Source of the DNA: Pseudomonadota bacterium
Lineage (GTDB): Bacteria; Bdellovibrionota; Bacteriovoracia; Bacteriovoracales; Bacteriovoracaceae
Assembly (NCBI GenBank): GCA_027487685.1
Contig: JAIYDC010000032.1
Span: forward strand, 1-64,000
Length of the DNA: 64,000 bases
Reading direction: 5' to 3'
Each line of letters starts with the position of its first letter. The first letter of the stretch is position 1. The notes below the pieces were generated by a model, which searched no databases, was not told the DNA's origin, and worked only from the letters and a program-made list of their open reading frames with translations. Below, piece after piece: positions 25,377 to 35,110 of this stretch. The translations under genes and the position numbers were made by a program.

Positions 25377-26732
25377 ATGCAGATTTCTGGTCGGCCACGT
25401 GTCCTTGTCATCGGCGCAGGCCTTGCGGGTTCAGATGCGGCCATGTACCTGGCCCGTAGAGACGTCGATGTTGTTCTCCTAGAATCAAAGACGGTAAAAC
25501 TCAATCCAGCCCAGAAGAACCCAGATTTCGGTGAACTCGTGTGTACTAATTCGCTCAAGTCCCTGGACCCGTACAGTGCCCATGGTCTCCTTAAGGCCGA
25601 AATGAAGGCCTTTGATTCATTTATCATTGAGGTCGCTGAGCGCAATGCGGTTCCGGCCGGAGATGCTCTGGCGGTAGATCGTGACAAGTTTTCTGCCGAG
25701 ATCACGGAGAAGCTCCGGACTCATCCTCGTATTACCGTCATCGATCGCGAGGCCGATGATCCTGAAGCGCTGCGGGCCGAGTACGGTTGCCAGTACGTCA
25801 TCGTCGCGACGGGGCCCCTGACGACTAAAAAGCTAGAAGAATGGATCTTGCGGGAGATCTCGAGCGATGACTTTTACTTCTACGACGCCATCGCCCCTGT
25901 GGTTGACGCCGATACTCTTGATCTTTCGAAAATGTATTTTAAAGACCGTCACAAGAACATGGAAGATGGTGGTGACTACCTGAACGCTCCGATGACTAAG
26001 GAGCAGTACTACGCCTTTGTCGACGAGCTCGCACGAGCAGAGAAGGTGGCTCCGAAGGCATTTGAAGACTGGAAGTTTTTTGAGTCCTGTCTTCCGATTG
26101 ACCTCATGGCAGAGCGAGGCCCGGACACCGCACGGTTCTCGTGCATGAAGCCTGTAGGTCTTGAACCTGACATTAATGGGAAATGGCCTTTTGCGGTGGT
26201 CCAGCTCCGGAAGGAAAATCTTTTGGGCTCTGCCTATAACCTCGTAGGCTTCCAGACCCGTCTGACTTACAAAGAGCAGGTGCGGGTGTTCCGCATGATC
26301 CCGGGACTCGAGGAGGCGAGCTTTATTCACCTTGGCTCCTGTCATCGGAACTCTTTTTTGAACGCTCGCAAGCTTCTTGAGTTTGACCTTCGCGCTAAGT
26401 CTTTTCCGGCCATTTATTTTGCAGGGCAGATCACCGGAGTCGAGGGTTACACTGAGTCGGCGTCTATGGGTCTCTATGTGGCATTCCAGGTCTTGCGCCG
26501 GATCCGTGGTGAGGAACCATTAAGGTTTCCAGTGGAGACGGCGTTTGGGGCCCTCGTGAATTACATCATGACGATCGAAAAGCCTTGTCCATCCAACATC
26601 AACTTTGGCCTTCTTCCCACAGTTCCCTTTACTCGGGAGCAAAAGCGCGCCGGCGGCAAAAAGTTGAAGAAAGAACTTGTGGCGAAGAGGGCACAAGAAG
26701 TTTTCCAAAGCTTCCAATCTTCGCTAAGATAG
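25377..26732 (+). CDS. trmFO: Folate-dependent tRNA (uracil-5)-methyltransferase TrmFO
   Basis: Methylates U54 in the tRNA T-loop using methylenetetrahydrofolate and FADH2. The 451-aa length matches TrmFO rather than the larger MnmG. The FAD-binding GAGLAGSDAAMYLARR begins near residue 12. ELVCTNSLKS near residue 56 and CLPIDLMAERG near 240 contain the two conserved cysteines. NINFGLLP near the C-terminus is characteristic. TrmFO occurs in Firmicutes and several delta-type lineages but not in enterobacteria, which helps narrow the organism. It starts a three-gene rightward run with the EamA exporter and a glycosyltransferase. Confidence 0.94.
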   Translation: MQISGRPRVLVIGAGLAGSDAAMYLARRDVDVVLLESKTVKLNPAQKNPDFGELVCTNSLKSLDPYSAHGLLKAEMKAFDSFIIEVAERNAVPAGDALAVDRDKFSAEITEKLRTHPRITVIDREADDPEALRAEYGCQYVIVATGPLTTKKLEEWILREISSDDFYFYDAIAPVVDADTLDLSKMYFKDRHKNMEDGGDYLNAPMTKEQYYAFVDELARAEKVAPKAFEDWKFFESCLPIDLMAERGPDTARFSCMKPVGLEPDINGKWPFAVVQLRKENLLGSAYNLVGFQTRLTYKEQVRVFRMIPGLEEASFIHLGSCHRNSFLNARKLLEFDLRAKSFPAIYFAGQITGVEGYTESASMGLYVAFQVLRRIRGEEPLRFPVETAFGALVNYIMTIEKPCPSNINFGLLPTVPFTREQKRAGGKKLKKELVAKRAQEVFQSFQSSLR

Positions 26733-26736
26733 CGCC

Positions 26737-27639
26737 ATGGTTGGAACCTTCTACATTATTTTTGCTTGTTTACTTTGGGGCATGGATACTCTCATCCGGT
26801 ATCCGTTGGTCGAAAGCGGCATTAATCCGGTGACGATTGTTTTTTATGAACACTGCATCTTGGGACTCATTTTTTCCGCAGGACTTTTGCCTAGCATCCG
26901 TCGGATCGGCGAACTTAGGCTAGCGGATATTTTTAGTTTCCTGGTGATCGGATGCCTGGGGTCGGCCGTCGCCACTGTTGCCTTCACTGAATCCTTCCAA
27001 TACTTGAACCCCTCCCTTGTGATTTTGCTGCAGAAACTCCAGCCAGTAGTTGCCATAGGCCTGGCCGCGGTTGTTTTGAAGGAAGAGCTTCAGAAGCAAT
27101 TCGTCGTTTGGGCCTGCGTTTGTCTTTTGGGAGGTCTCCTCGTGAGTTCTCCGGACATCGAGCGCTTCTATGGGCTTCTTGTTTCAAACTTCGGCGCAGT
27201 CACTTCGGACGTTGCCCTACGAGGCTATGCCCTCGTCGGCGTCTCGATAGTAGGTTGGGGGGCAACGACAGTTTTCGGAAAGCGTCTCTCTTTAGTAGGC
27301 TTTGAGACGCGCTCAATTATGGGTGGACGTTTTCTCATGGGTCTTGTGGCCCTCATCCCGTTCGTGCATTTCGACCGTGCCCTTATTCTCCCGAGGGGAG
27401 AAGACTACCTCCGCATTCTTATGATGGTGATCATATCCGGGGCCCTCGCCATGTGGCTCTATTACCAGGGCCTGCGGCGGCTCTCGGCCAAGACAACCGC
27501 TGTGGCCGAAATGTTTTTTCCATTCTTTGCCATCATCGTAAACTGGATCTTCCTTGGCAAAGAACTGACTCACCTGCAACTCATTGGGGGGGCCATCCTT
27601 ATCTTTGGCTCTTTTGTCATCCAGATCAAAAAGTACTAG
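26737..27639 (+). CDS. EamA/DMT family transporter
   Basis: A 300-aa integral membrane protein with about ten hydrophobic helices arranged as two EamA halves (residues 4-137 and 160-298). The first half ends in the typical LQPVVAIGLAAVVLKEEL block, and the second carries the matching FPFFAIIVNWIFLGKEL. Family members export amino acids, nucleosides or other metabolites; the substrate here cannot be predicted. It starts four bases after the trmFO stop with no obvious ribosome binding site, so translation is probably coupled. One base separates it from the next gene. Confidence 0.88.
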   Translation: MVGTFYIIFACLLWGMDTLIRYPLVESGINPVTIVFYEHCILGLIFSAGLLPSIRRIGELRLADIFSFLVIGCLGSAVATVAFTESFQYLNPSLVILLQKLQPVVAIGLAAVVLKEELQKQFVVWACVCLLGGLLVSSPDIERFYGLLVSNFGAVTSDVALRGYALVGVSIVGWGATTVFGKRLSLVGFETRSIMGGRFLMGLVALIPFVHFDRALILPRGEDYLRILMMVIISGALAMWLYYQGLRRLSAKTTAVAEMFFPFFAIIVNWIFLGKELTHLQLIGGAILIFGSFVIQIKKY

Positions 27640-27640
27640 C

Positions 27641-28690
27641 ATGAAGACTGCCATCGCCGTAGACAGCCTCCTCCTCCGCGACGAAGCCACTTTCATGGTG
27701 GAGCTAGTCCTGAATCTTTTCCCTAATTCTGAACTCTACACCATCGTTCATCGGCAAGGAGCGATTCTCGGAAGCATCGAACGAAGACCTATTGTTTCAT
27801 CGTTTCTCACTCATCGGTCAAAGGGGCCAGATCCACTCCGGAAGAGTCTTTGGCTGTTGCCATCGGCAGTGAAGGGAATTCCACTCCACCCCAGCATTGA
27901 GAAAGTGATCGTCATCTCCCGTGGCCATATTCACGGGCTCACCCTGCCTGCCCATGTTGAGCGCCTTCTCTACGTTCTTGAATGGGATCTGGTCAACCAA
28001 TCTGGCCTGGGACTTCAACGTTTGTTTTGCCCTTACGTCAATGACTGGCGTGAGCGGGGGCTTCAGAAATACCCGAAGATTGCCGTGAGTTCCGAGGCGC
28101 TGCGGACGCGGCTTGAACTTCCTAACGCTGAGGTGATTGTGCCAACTTACCGGACTGAAGAGTATCCGTTCATCCGAGATGAAGATCATAACTTTAGTTT
28201 TACGCACCATTTGATCCATACCCAGGGTCTTTCCGTGGCCGACTTCCAGACTCTTGCCGCTGTCCTGTTGTCAAAGAACGAAACGGTACGTGTCTTGGGC
28301 CCTGACTCGCACTTGGCCGCGGTCAAAGCGCAGTTCCCGGCCCTTGAATTTGGCGGTGATCACTGCGAGGCCACTAGCGCTCTCTACTCTCATCAGGCCA
28401 AGGCGATCTGGGATCTTTCGACAACTTTCTTTCCCGCCCGGGCCTTTGGAGCACTTGCCACTGGTCGACCCGCTGTTGTCCGCGACGTTCCTGTAAATCG
28501 CGAGCTTTTGACTGTGGGAGCTCATTTTTTGAAAGAATTATCCTCCTCGGCTATCGAAGAGATGCATCTGCGGATCGAGGAAAGCTACCTCTCGGAAGAT
28601 CGCAAGATTCTTCGCCGCGCCGGTCTCAAGTGGAACGAGCGGCTGTTTAAGTCCCGGATGAGTAAGTTTCTCGACGCTAGAAATTCCTAG
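27641..28690 (+). CDS. Glycosyltransferase, WbaZ-like GT4 type (tentative)
   Basis: A 349-aa cytoplasmic protein. The N-terminal half has the GT4-like pattern of this group: an early acidic-Leu start (AIAVDSLLL), then LFPNSELYTIVHRQG, and IVSSFLTH where WbaZ-like mannosyltransferases have a Ser-Phe-Leu segment. The C-terminal half has TTFFPARAFGALATGRPAVV, corresponding to the EPFGIVxLEAMAxGxPVI nucleotide-sugar motif, although the usual Glu of the ExFG element is not conserved. It probably acts in surface polysaccharide synthesis. The ATG at 27641 lies one base after the EamA stop. The family call is by eye and moderate. Confidence 0.6.
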   Translation: MKTAIAVDSLLLRDEATFMVELVLNLFPNSELYTIVHRQGAILGSIERRPIVSSFLTHRSKGPDPLRKSLWLLPSAVKGIPLHPSIEKVIVISRGHIHGLTLPAHVERLLYVLEWDLVNQSGLGLQRLFCPYVNDWRERGLQKYPKIAVSSEALRTRLELPNAEVIVPTYRTEEYPFIRDEDHNFSFTHHLIHTQGLSVADFQTLAAVLLSKNETVRVLGPDSHLAAVKAQFPALEFGGDHCEATSALYSHQAKAIWDLSTTFFPARAFGALATGRPAVVRDVPVNRELLTVGAHFLKELSSSAIEEMHLRIEESYLSEDRKILRRAGLKWNERLFKSRMSKFLDARNS

Positions 28691-28720
28691 GGTTCTTTAC
28701 AGGTGTGGATAGGGTAGAGC

Positions 28721-29731
28721 TTATTTTTCAACAGCTTCGAGGGTTAGGAGGACTTCCTCGACTTTCGCAATCGCTCGCCCAATAACGGCCTCTGTGTCTT
28801 CACTTGCGCCTCGAGTTAAGACCGTCGCCGCTGAATGGGAATGTCCTCCACCACCGAGGGCAACGGCAATGACGCCAACATCGTACTCACCAGACGAGCG
28901 CAGGCTCATCTTGATCTGCTCTCCGTCGTCACGGAACATGCAGGCCACCTTAATGTTATTGAGCACCAGAAGGTTATTGATGAAGGCATGGGTGTCTTCT
29001 ACGTCACCAGCGAAGCGGTCGATGTCGTCCTTCTTCATTTGCATCCAGGCGATGGTTTCCTCATGGTTCGTGGCCGCCGTATTGAGTATGCTCGCCAGGA
29101 GATGCATGTGGTGGACACGCTTGGTTCCATAGATTCCGTTATAAGCTTCGGGAGGATTGATTCCGGTATCCATAAGTCGCGCTACGAGTCTATGGGTGGC
29201 CCCAGAAACGGTCGGGTAACGGAACGAACTCGTGTCGATGATGATCGCGGTATAAATGGGCAGAGCGATTTCTTTCGTGAAGCGAATGCCGAGGTGTTCA
29301 ATCATTTCCCCGACGATTTGTCCTGTCGCTGCGGCCGTGACGTCGATGCAGTGATCAGAGAGGTCGCGTCCCCGGCAAGGATGATGGTCGATGTAGAGAG
29401 TCGGGACCGAGGGACTCAGAGCGGCGGTGAGGCTTGAGCCGATTCTCATTTTAGTATTAGTGTCGACGACGATAACCAGGTCTGGTCGCCAGTCAGGGAG
29501 CCGGGCCGTGAACTCTACCAGGCCAGAGACAACTTTCATAGGGTCGAGGTACTGGTAGCGATCAAGGAGGGGTTCTTCGTTAACACAGTAAGCGGTCTTA
29601 CCATACAGGCGTAGGGCCAGGCAGAGGGCGATCTCGGATCCGATCCCATCAGCGTCAGGGATCTCGTGAGTCGTGATCAAGATCCGCTCCGCTACTTGTA
29701 TTCTCGACTTAAAAGTATCTAAAATAGTCAT
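28721..29731 (-). CDS. DHH-DHHA1 phosphoesterase, NrnA-like
   Basis: A 336-aa cytoplasmic phosphoesterase. The DHH metal motifs are present: DADGIGSE near residue 26, VDTN near 90, IDHHP near 120, and a second Asp in IIIDTSSFR near 168. The DHHA1 domain ends with the substrate-binding GGGGHSHSAA near residue 298. NrnA-like enzymes degrade nano-oligonucleotides, pAp or linear dinucleotides such as pGpG/pApA. A diguanylate cyclase lies 6 kb away, but no link is shown. It diverges from the ABC cluster. Confidence 0.9.
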   Translation of the reverse strand: MTILDTFKSRIQVAERILITTHEIPDADGIGSEIALCLALRLYGKTAYCVNEEPLLDRYQYLDPMKVVSGLVEFTARLPDWRPDLVIVVDTNTKMRIGSSLTAALSPSVPTLYIDHHPCRGRDLSDHCIDVTAAATGQIVGEMIEHLGIRFTKEIALPIYTAIIIDTSSFRYPTVSGATHRLVARLMDTGINPPEAYNGIYGTKRVHHMHLLASILNTAATNHEETIAWMQMKKDDIDRFAGDVEDTHAFINNLLVLNNIKVACMFRDDGEQIKMSLRSSGEYDVGVIAVALGGGGHSHSAATVLTRGASEDTEAVIGRAIAKVEEVLLTLEAVEK

Positions 29732-29791
29732 AGTTTTATAAGAACCGTGTCGGAGTCTGACTTATTAACTGGAGAGTGTTCTAGTGATTGT

Positions 29792-30730
29792 ATGGTGAAT
29801 ATGGATAAAATACTAGTAGTTGATCGGATCACTAAAGAGTTTCCGGGGCGAACTGCCGTTGATGAGGTCTCTTTTGAAGTGGCGAAGGGGTCGATCCACG
29901 GGTTTCTCGGGCCCAACGGAGCAGGGAAGTCGACCACCATGAGAATGATTGCCGGGCTGATGGTGCCTACAGCGGGAACGATCACCCTTCTTGGTGAGCC
30001 GGTGGTCGCTGAAAAGCTCTACCACAAGAATCTTATCGGGCTTCTACCGGAGAATCCCCCGCTTTACCCAGAGATGAGAGTCGAGGCTTACCTTCGTTTC
30101 GTGGCAAGACTTCACCGAGTTCCTAAGATCTCTGAAGCGGTCGACAAAGTGCTTGAGGCCCTTGCGTTGACAGGGGTTCGGCACCGTTTGATAGGTAACC
30201 TTTCTAAGGGGTACCGCCAGAGAGTAGGCTTGGCCCAGGCCTTGGTGTTCGATCCTCCTTTTCTTATTCTGGACGAGCCAACTAATGGTCTTGATCCGCA
30301 GACTGTGGTCGAGCTGCGAGAGTTTATTAAAAAGCTTGCTGATCATAAGACGATTTTATTCTCGTCCCACGTGCTGCCGGAGGTCGAGCAACTCTGTGAT
30401 CACATAACGATCATTCACCATGGCCGTATCAGGGCCTCTGGCGATTTGCGCGAGATTCATCGCCGCTTCAGGCAAGGACTGGTGCTCAAGGTGGGGTTAT
30501 TAGAACATGAGACGCTACCCGATCTTTCAGTTCTCGGAAAGTATGAGGTCACCCATGATCACGTCGTGGGTCATGAGCGTCGCTACGGCGTAGTCTTTGA
30601 AGATGACCGAGACTGCCGCGCAGAACTCGGTCGTCTGATTTTTGACCGGGGCCTCCACCTCCTGACGATTCAGATCGAGTCGCCGGAGCTCGAGGACATT
30701 TTCCTGCATGCTACGGAGACTAAACAATGA
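29792..30730 (+). CDS. ABC transporter ATP-binding protein, GldA/NatA type
   Basis: A cytoplasmic ATPase of about 312 aa. Walker A GPNGAGKST lies near residue 40, the signature LSKGYRQRVGL near 138 and Walker B FLILDEPTNGLDP near 160; the C-terminal extension after residue 225 is typical of ABC-2 exporters. The start is uncertain: the frame opens at a GTG (29747), but ATG 29792 or 29801 places the usual short N-terminus before the first strand. It overlaps the permease gene by four bases. Together with the next two genes it matches the Gld A/F/G-type exporter arrangement. Confidence 0.92.
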   Translation: MVNMDKILVVDRITKEFPGRTAVDEVSFEVAKGSIHGFLGPNGAGKSTTMRMIAGLMVPTAGTITLLGEPVVAEKLYHKNLIGLLPENPPLYPEMRVEAYLRFVARLHRVPKISEAVDKVLEALALTGVRHRLIGNLSKGYRQRVGLAQALVFDPPFLILDEPTNGLDPQTVVELREFIKKLADHKTILFSSHVLPEVEQLCDHITIIHHGRIRASGDLREIHRRFRQGLVLKVGLLEHETLPDLSVLGKYEVTHDHVVGHERRYGVVFEDDRDCRAELGRLIFDRGLHLLTIQIESPELEDIFLHATETKQ

Positions 30731-31482
30731 TCTTGACCATCCTGAAGAAAGAACTTGATGCGTACTTCTCTTCGCCCCTCGCCTACGTACTGATCGGCCT
30801 CTTCTCCTTAATTACCGGGGTGATTTTTTTTAATCTCCTTGTAAGCTACACCGATGGGATTCAGGCGATTCCGCCAAACCTGGCCCAGGAAAAGTCATTC
30901 GTTGAAGAAGTCGTTCTCCCACTGTTTACAAATATAAATTTTCTCTTCTTGGTTTTCATTCCGCTCATCACGATGAAGCTCTTTTCCGAGGAGAAACGAC
31001 AAGAAACCATTGACCTCTATTGGCTCGCACCTGTAACCGAGACCCAGGTCGTGCTTGGGAAATTTCTAGCTGCTCTTGGCCTGATTCTAGCGATGCTCAT
31101 TATTACCGGTGTCTTGCCGCTCGTGATCTGGGGTGTGGGGATCCGTGACTTTTCTCTACTTGGGACTTCATACTTGGCCGTCCTCCTGAACGCGGGTTGC
31201 TACATCTCCCTAGGACTCTTCTGCTCTTCGATCTCGGGGAACCAAATCGTCGCGGCCCTTTTAGCGATCCTCGGAATTATGTTCCTCTGGATGGTGAGCT
31301 GGGGCGGACATTTGAATTCAAATTATGCCGTTGCAGAGATCTTTGTCTATGTCGGAATTACATCCCACTTTGAGCGCATTCTCCGTGGCCTTGTTGGTAC
31401 CCAAGACCTTATCTACTACGGGACGTTTATGTTGCTGCTGGGTTTTCTGACAGTTAAGTCTCTTGGCCGGAGGAACTGGTAA
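30727..31482 (+). CDS. ABC-2 type permease, GldF-like
   Basis: A 251-aa membrane protein with six hydrophobic helices. It starts with ILKKELDAYFSSPLAYVLIG, the hallmark of GldF/ABC-2 permeases, and has the MKLFSEEKRQETIDLYWLAP block after the second helix. The start codon overlaps the ATPase stop (ATGA), and its own stop overlaps the next start (TAATG). It should form the transmembrane channel with the ATPase. The cargo is unknown; in Flavobacterium these proteins are linked to gliding, but homologues occur in many non-gliding bacteria. Confidence 0.92.
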   Translation: MILTILKKELDAYFSSPLAYVLIGLFSLITGVIFFNLLVSYTDGIQAIPPNLAQEKSFVEEVVLPLFTNINFLFLVFIPLITMKLFSEEKRQETIDLYWLAPVTETQVVLGKFLAALGLILAMLIITGVLPLVIWGVGIRDFSLLGTSYLAVLLNAGCYISLGLFCSSISGNQIVAALLAILGIMFLWMVSWGGHLNSNYAVAEIFVYVGITSHFERILRGLVGTQDLIYYGTFMLLLGFLTVKSLGRRNW

Positions 31483-33008
31483 TGAAGGCTTGGATCTACC
31501 CTCTCTGGGTTATAATTGACGTCCTGATCCTTCTTGCTGCGGTCTCACTCTGGATCACTGCACCAGAGTTCACGACTCTGAACACTGGACTAACGGTCTT
31601 CGCCATGGCCCTTGGCTTTCTTCTTCTCATCTTACGTTTCGAGGAGATCAAACTCTTCGTCCGGACTCGCTACTTCGAGCGGATTCTTTTCCATGGCATT
31701 AATGTCATCCTAGTCTTTTCCATTATAGGCCTCGTGAATTACCTGGGAAATCGGAACTTCCGTGAGTTCGACCTCACTTGGGAAAAACGGAATAGTCTGA
31801 CGGACCAGACCCAAAAAGTCCTGGAGATGGTGAAGGAACCCCTTAAAATGACCGTCTTCGCTAAGCGTGAAGAATGGGCGCACATGCTTAATCTTCTCAA
31901 GCTTTATGAAGCCGCTAATCGAAAAATTTCGATCGAAGCGGTGGATACTGACTTAAGGCCTGATCTAGTTAAGGCCAATGGAATCACTCAGAATGGCACG
32001 GTTATCCTGACGTACCAAGGCAAGGACTCACCTTTCCCGATTATCGACGAGCTCTCTGTCACGAATGCCCTCCTTAAGATTTTGAGCTCAGAAAAGGTCA
32101 TCCTGTATTTCGTTACCGGTCACCAGGAGCTCTCTTGCGCCGAGGCGTCTGCGGAGGGAATATCTGTCCTTTGCGAGCGGCTCCGGGCCCAAAATTACGA
32201 GCTGCGCGAGCTTGACCTTACAAAAGCTGTTCGAGTCCCCGCTGATGCCACGGCGGTCTTTGTCTTGGGGCCTGTTTCCGGTTTTCTGAAAGCAGAGACT
32301 GAGCTTCTGAAGGACTATATCACCGCTGGCGGGAGCTTCTTTCTTGCCTTGGCGCCGGCCTTTAAGGCCGAGCTCTATGATGGCCTCACGGACCTCGTCA
32401 TGCCTTATGGGCTGGCACTTGGAAAGGACATCGTCATTGATCGAACATCCACGGTCCAGGGGGCCGAGGCAACGATTCCGATTATTGGTAACTATGAAGT
32501 TCATCACCCGATCACCGAAGGCTTTAAACCTCGGACCATTTTTCCCTTGAGCTCATCCGTGCGTGTTCTCGAAGGAAAAGATACGGCGCAGATTCTTGCG
32601 GCCACCTCCGCTTTCCCAGGGAGCTGGGCCGAAACAAACTTGAAGGGTGTAACTGAAGGCAAAGCTAAGTTTGATGAAAAAGAAGATACTAAAGGGCCCG
32701 TAGGTCTCTTGGGTGTGGCAGAGGGGACCGGAGTTTCCACAACGCGGATTGTTCTGCTGGGTTCCAGCTCTTTCCTCATCAACGCCAATCACTCTCAATC
32801 TGGAAACACGAACCTGTTCCTTAACGCTGTATCCTGGCTTGTTAATGATGAGGGGATCATTTCCCTTAATCGACCGGGCCTCGAGGAGTACCCAGTCATT
32901 CTTTCGGCGCAGCACCTGCAGCTTATTTTTGTAGTCTCTATTCTTGTCGTCCCAATTGCCTTCTTCGGAACCGCTATCTTCGTTTACCGCCGCAGAAGAC
33001 TCCTATGA
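31482..33008 (+). CDS. GldG-like ABC exporter auxiliary protein
   Basis: A 508-aa protein with N-terminal membrane helices (residues 8-25, 35-52, 70-90), a long periplasmic region and one C-terminal helix (about 480-500). The periplasmic part begins with WEKRNSLTDQTQKVLEMVKE, the family opening, and contains a Rossmann-like GldG domain (KVILYFVTGHQELS). This is the ABC_transp_aux family, which pairs with GldF. It overlaps its neighbours by one and four bases, so four genes are translated as one block. Confidence 0.88.
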   Translation: MKAWIYPLWVIIDVLILLAAVSLWITAPEFTTLNTGLTVFAMALGFLLLILRFEEIKLFVRTRYFERILFHGINVILVFSIIGLVNYLGNRNFREFDLTWEKRNSLTDQTQKVLEMVKEPLKMTVFAKREEWAHMLNLLKLYEAANRKISIEAVDTDLRPDLVKANGITQNGTVILTYQGKDSPFPIIDELSVTNALLKILSSEKVILYFVTGHQELSCAEASAEGISVLCERLRAQNYELRELDLTKAVRVPADATAVFVLGPVSGFLKAETELLKDYITAGGSFFLALAPAFKAELYDGLTDLVMPYGLALGKDIVIDRTSTVQGAEATIPIIGNYEVHHPITEGFKPRTIFPLSSSVRVLEGKDTAQILAATSAFPGSWAETNLKGVTEGKAKFDEKEDTKGPVGLLGVAEGTGVSTTRIVLLGSSSFLINANHSQSGNTNLFLNAVSWLVNDEGIISLNRPGLEEYPVILSAQHLQLIFVVSILVVPIAFFGTAIFVYRRRRLL

Positions 33009-34312
33009 AAAAAAATGCTTTTCTATTTGCCTTACTGGTCGCCCTTCTAGGAATGACTTATCTGTTCCAGGAAAAGCGCGTCGAAGAGGCACTCCTTCAA
33101 AAAATCAAACAGGATACACTCCTTACTGAAGAGATTCGGGAATTGAAGCTTCTTTCCGTTACGGCAGTTCGGCAAAACGGACAGTGGCGTTCAGGAGAGA
33201 AACTCCTCTCTCACAACATACTTCGTCAAATCGAAAAGCGCCTCTCCCAGCTTCGCAAGGTCCGGACGGTGAAGGGTGATTGGAAAAGCTTTTTCCCTAA
33301 TCCTTTCACTTTTGGCGTGAACGGCATGACCTGGACCCTCGGTACTCTGACGCTGGACAAGCAAGCTTTTTACGTTGCTCGTGGGAGCGAGGTCTTTCTT
33401 GCTGTTATTGACGGCGAGAGCACAGAGCTCTCGTCTCGTGGGGAGGACATCGAGGGAGCAAAGCTCGATGCTCTCGTTCGTCTTCTTTCGCTCCCTCTGG
33501 CAGACCTCGAGGAGAAGCAACTCTTCCGTTACTTCCCCAATCTTCCTATGGATCGGGTTATTGTTGATGTTGATGGAAGGCCACCATTTGAATTAAATTT
33601 CGGAGGTAATCTGACTCTCCCGCCACCGGTTTCTGGAGTCTCATCCCATAAAGACTTGCGGGGAAAGTTTCATTCGATGATGACACAGGTTGCACTTCGT
33701 GAGGAGGTTCCATTCTCCGAACACCGAAGCTTCAAGAAACTGGGAGAAATCCGTTTTTTAAATGCTAAGACTGAGCGGACCTGGGAGCTCTGGCTTCGGA
33801 GTGCCGCTACTGCCGATGCGCTTGTTATTGACCCCGTTGGCAAGCGCGCATTCCTCATGGTTGGCGGGACACTGAAGCTGTTCTTCATTGGGGTCCAGGA
33901 CTACTGGGATAAAAAAGTGATTCCGGCCGAGAACTTTGTTTCCTTCGCGCGCTTGGACGCTGACTTTATTCAAGGAACTCGGCGCTCGAGGGTCTCTATT
34001 GCAAACAAAGAACCTCTCGAGTTCTTGTCCAAGGGCCACACGGTCGACCGGCCAAAAATGGAGACTCTTGTGCAGCTTTTATTTAATCTAGGTCACCGCG
34101 ACCAGGCAGAGCGCGTTTCAAATCTTTCTGCCAGCGAGCGTAAGCAGCTTTTATCTAGGGACCTTCTTCGAATAGAGGTCATGGGCCAGGAACTCATCGT
34201 CGAGCGACGATCTCAGGAAGTTATAGTTGCCAACATCTCTCGGGGATTCAAGGCCCACTTCACGATGCTTGATGAAAACTTTCTCGGTACCTTCCAGGAT
34301 GTGCTAAAATGA
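33005..34312 (+). CDS. DUF4340-type periplasmic protein
   Basis: A 435-aa protein with an N-terminal membrane anchor (residues 3-20) and a long periplasmic part. The position after GldF/GldG genes, the repeated short domains with WRSGEKLLSHN and WTLGTLTLDKQAFYVAR segments, and the length fit the DUF4340 family that accompanies such exporters in many genomes. The function is not established. It overlaps gldG-like by four bases (ATGA). The assignment is mainly by context and overall pattern. Confidence 0.75.
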   Translation: MKKNAFLFALLVALLGMTYLFQEKRVEEALLQKIKQDTLLTEEIRELKLLSVTAVRQNGQWRSGEKLLSHNILRQIEKRLSQLRKVRTVKGDWKSFFPNPFTFGVNGMTWTLGTLTLDKQAFYVARGSEVFLAVIDGESTELSSRGEDIEGAKLDALVRLLSLPLADLEEKQLFRYFPNLPMDRVIVDVDGRPPFELNFGGNLTLPPPVSGVSSHKDLRGKFHSMMTQVALREEVPFSEHRSFKKLGEIRFLNAKTERTWELWLRSAATADALVIDPVGKRAFLMVGGTLKLFFIGVQDYWDKKVIPAENFVSFARLDADFIQGTRRSRVSIANKEPLEFLSKGHTVDRPKMETLVQLLFNLGHRDQAERVSNLSASERKQLLSRDLLRIEVMGQELIVERRSQEVIVANISRGFKAHFTMLDENFLGTFQDVLK

Positions 34313-34319
34313 ACGAAGC

Positions 34320-34970
34320 ATGAATGAGCTTTCGCGATTGATCGAGACCTATCTTATGGTACTGGTGCATCCCTTTCGGATTCACCAGCAATTCCGCTAT
34401 CAGCTTCCGATCCCGAACCATGACGGCCACCTTTACGGGCCTCTGACGCTCGCCGAAGCTCTTGGTATCTCCTGGATCTTCGCCATCCTCAGAGGGTTAT
34501 GCCGTGTCCTCATCCTGAACTTTTTTCTACAGGCCTTTCTCGGAATGCAGAATGAAGATTTTCCTTTTCTTCAGGAGCTGATCGAGAGTTCAGGCAGTTC
34601 GACCTATTACTTCTTATTGTTCTCAGCGGCCCTCGATATTATCTTTTTCCCTATTGGTGCCATCGTCATGACCGAGGTCTGGACATGGATCATCCGAAAG
34701 TACGCTCAGTTACTGAACGCTGAACTTCCGCGGGATGAAATTGCATCTCAGATCACGACCCATGCTCTGTCAGCGAATCTATTCTCCATTATTCCGTTCA
34801 TTGGTGATGTGGTTCAATTCTTCCTTTACTACTTCCTGCTCTATGCGGGGATTCGTTCCAACCTTGGTGCTTCTCGATCCCTAGCAGCTGTCATTTTAAT
34901 GACACCACTGGTCTTCACGGTCATGTTGGTTTCTTTGCTAGTTGTGATGTTATTTTGTTTATTCCTATAG
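34320..34970 (+). CDS. Yip1 family membrane protein
   Basis: A 216-aa integral membrane protein with about five hydrophobic segments. An N-terminal cytoplasmic stretch carries HPFRIHQQFRYQ, then helices with WIFAILRG and a region LNAELPRDEIASQITTHALSANL typical of bacterial Yip1-domain proteins. The role is unknown. It starts eight bases after the DUF4340 stop, so it belongs to the same transcript, but it is not a usual partner of Gld-type exporters. The ribosome binding site is weak. Confidence 0.72.
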   Translation: MNELSRLIETYLMVLVHPFRIHQQFRYQLPIPNHDGHLYGPLTLAEALGISWIFAILRGLCRVLILNFFLQAFLGMQNEDFPFLQELIESSGSSTYYFLLFSAALDIIFFPIGAIVMTEVWTWIIRKYAQLLNAELPRDEIASQITTHALSANLFSIIPFIGDVVQFFLYYFLLYAGIRSNLGASRSLAAVILMTPLVFTVMLVSLLVVMLFCLFL

Positions 34971-35110
34971 AAGAGACCCTTTTATTTTCTTACGGCCATG
35001 CAATATCAAATTGTTGAAATTGATACCAGATTGTCATCGTCTTGAATTTTTGGAAATATGCCCCCTCCACAAAGACTTTTAGTTTCACGCTTCTCGAGGA
35101 GATCTCCCGG

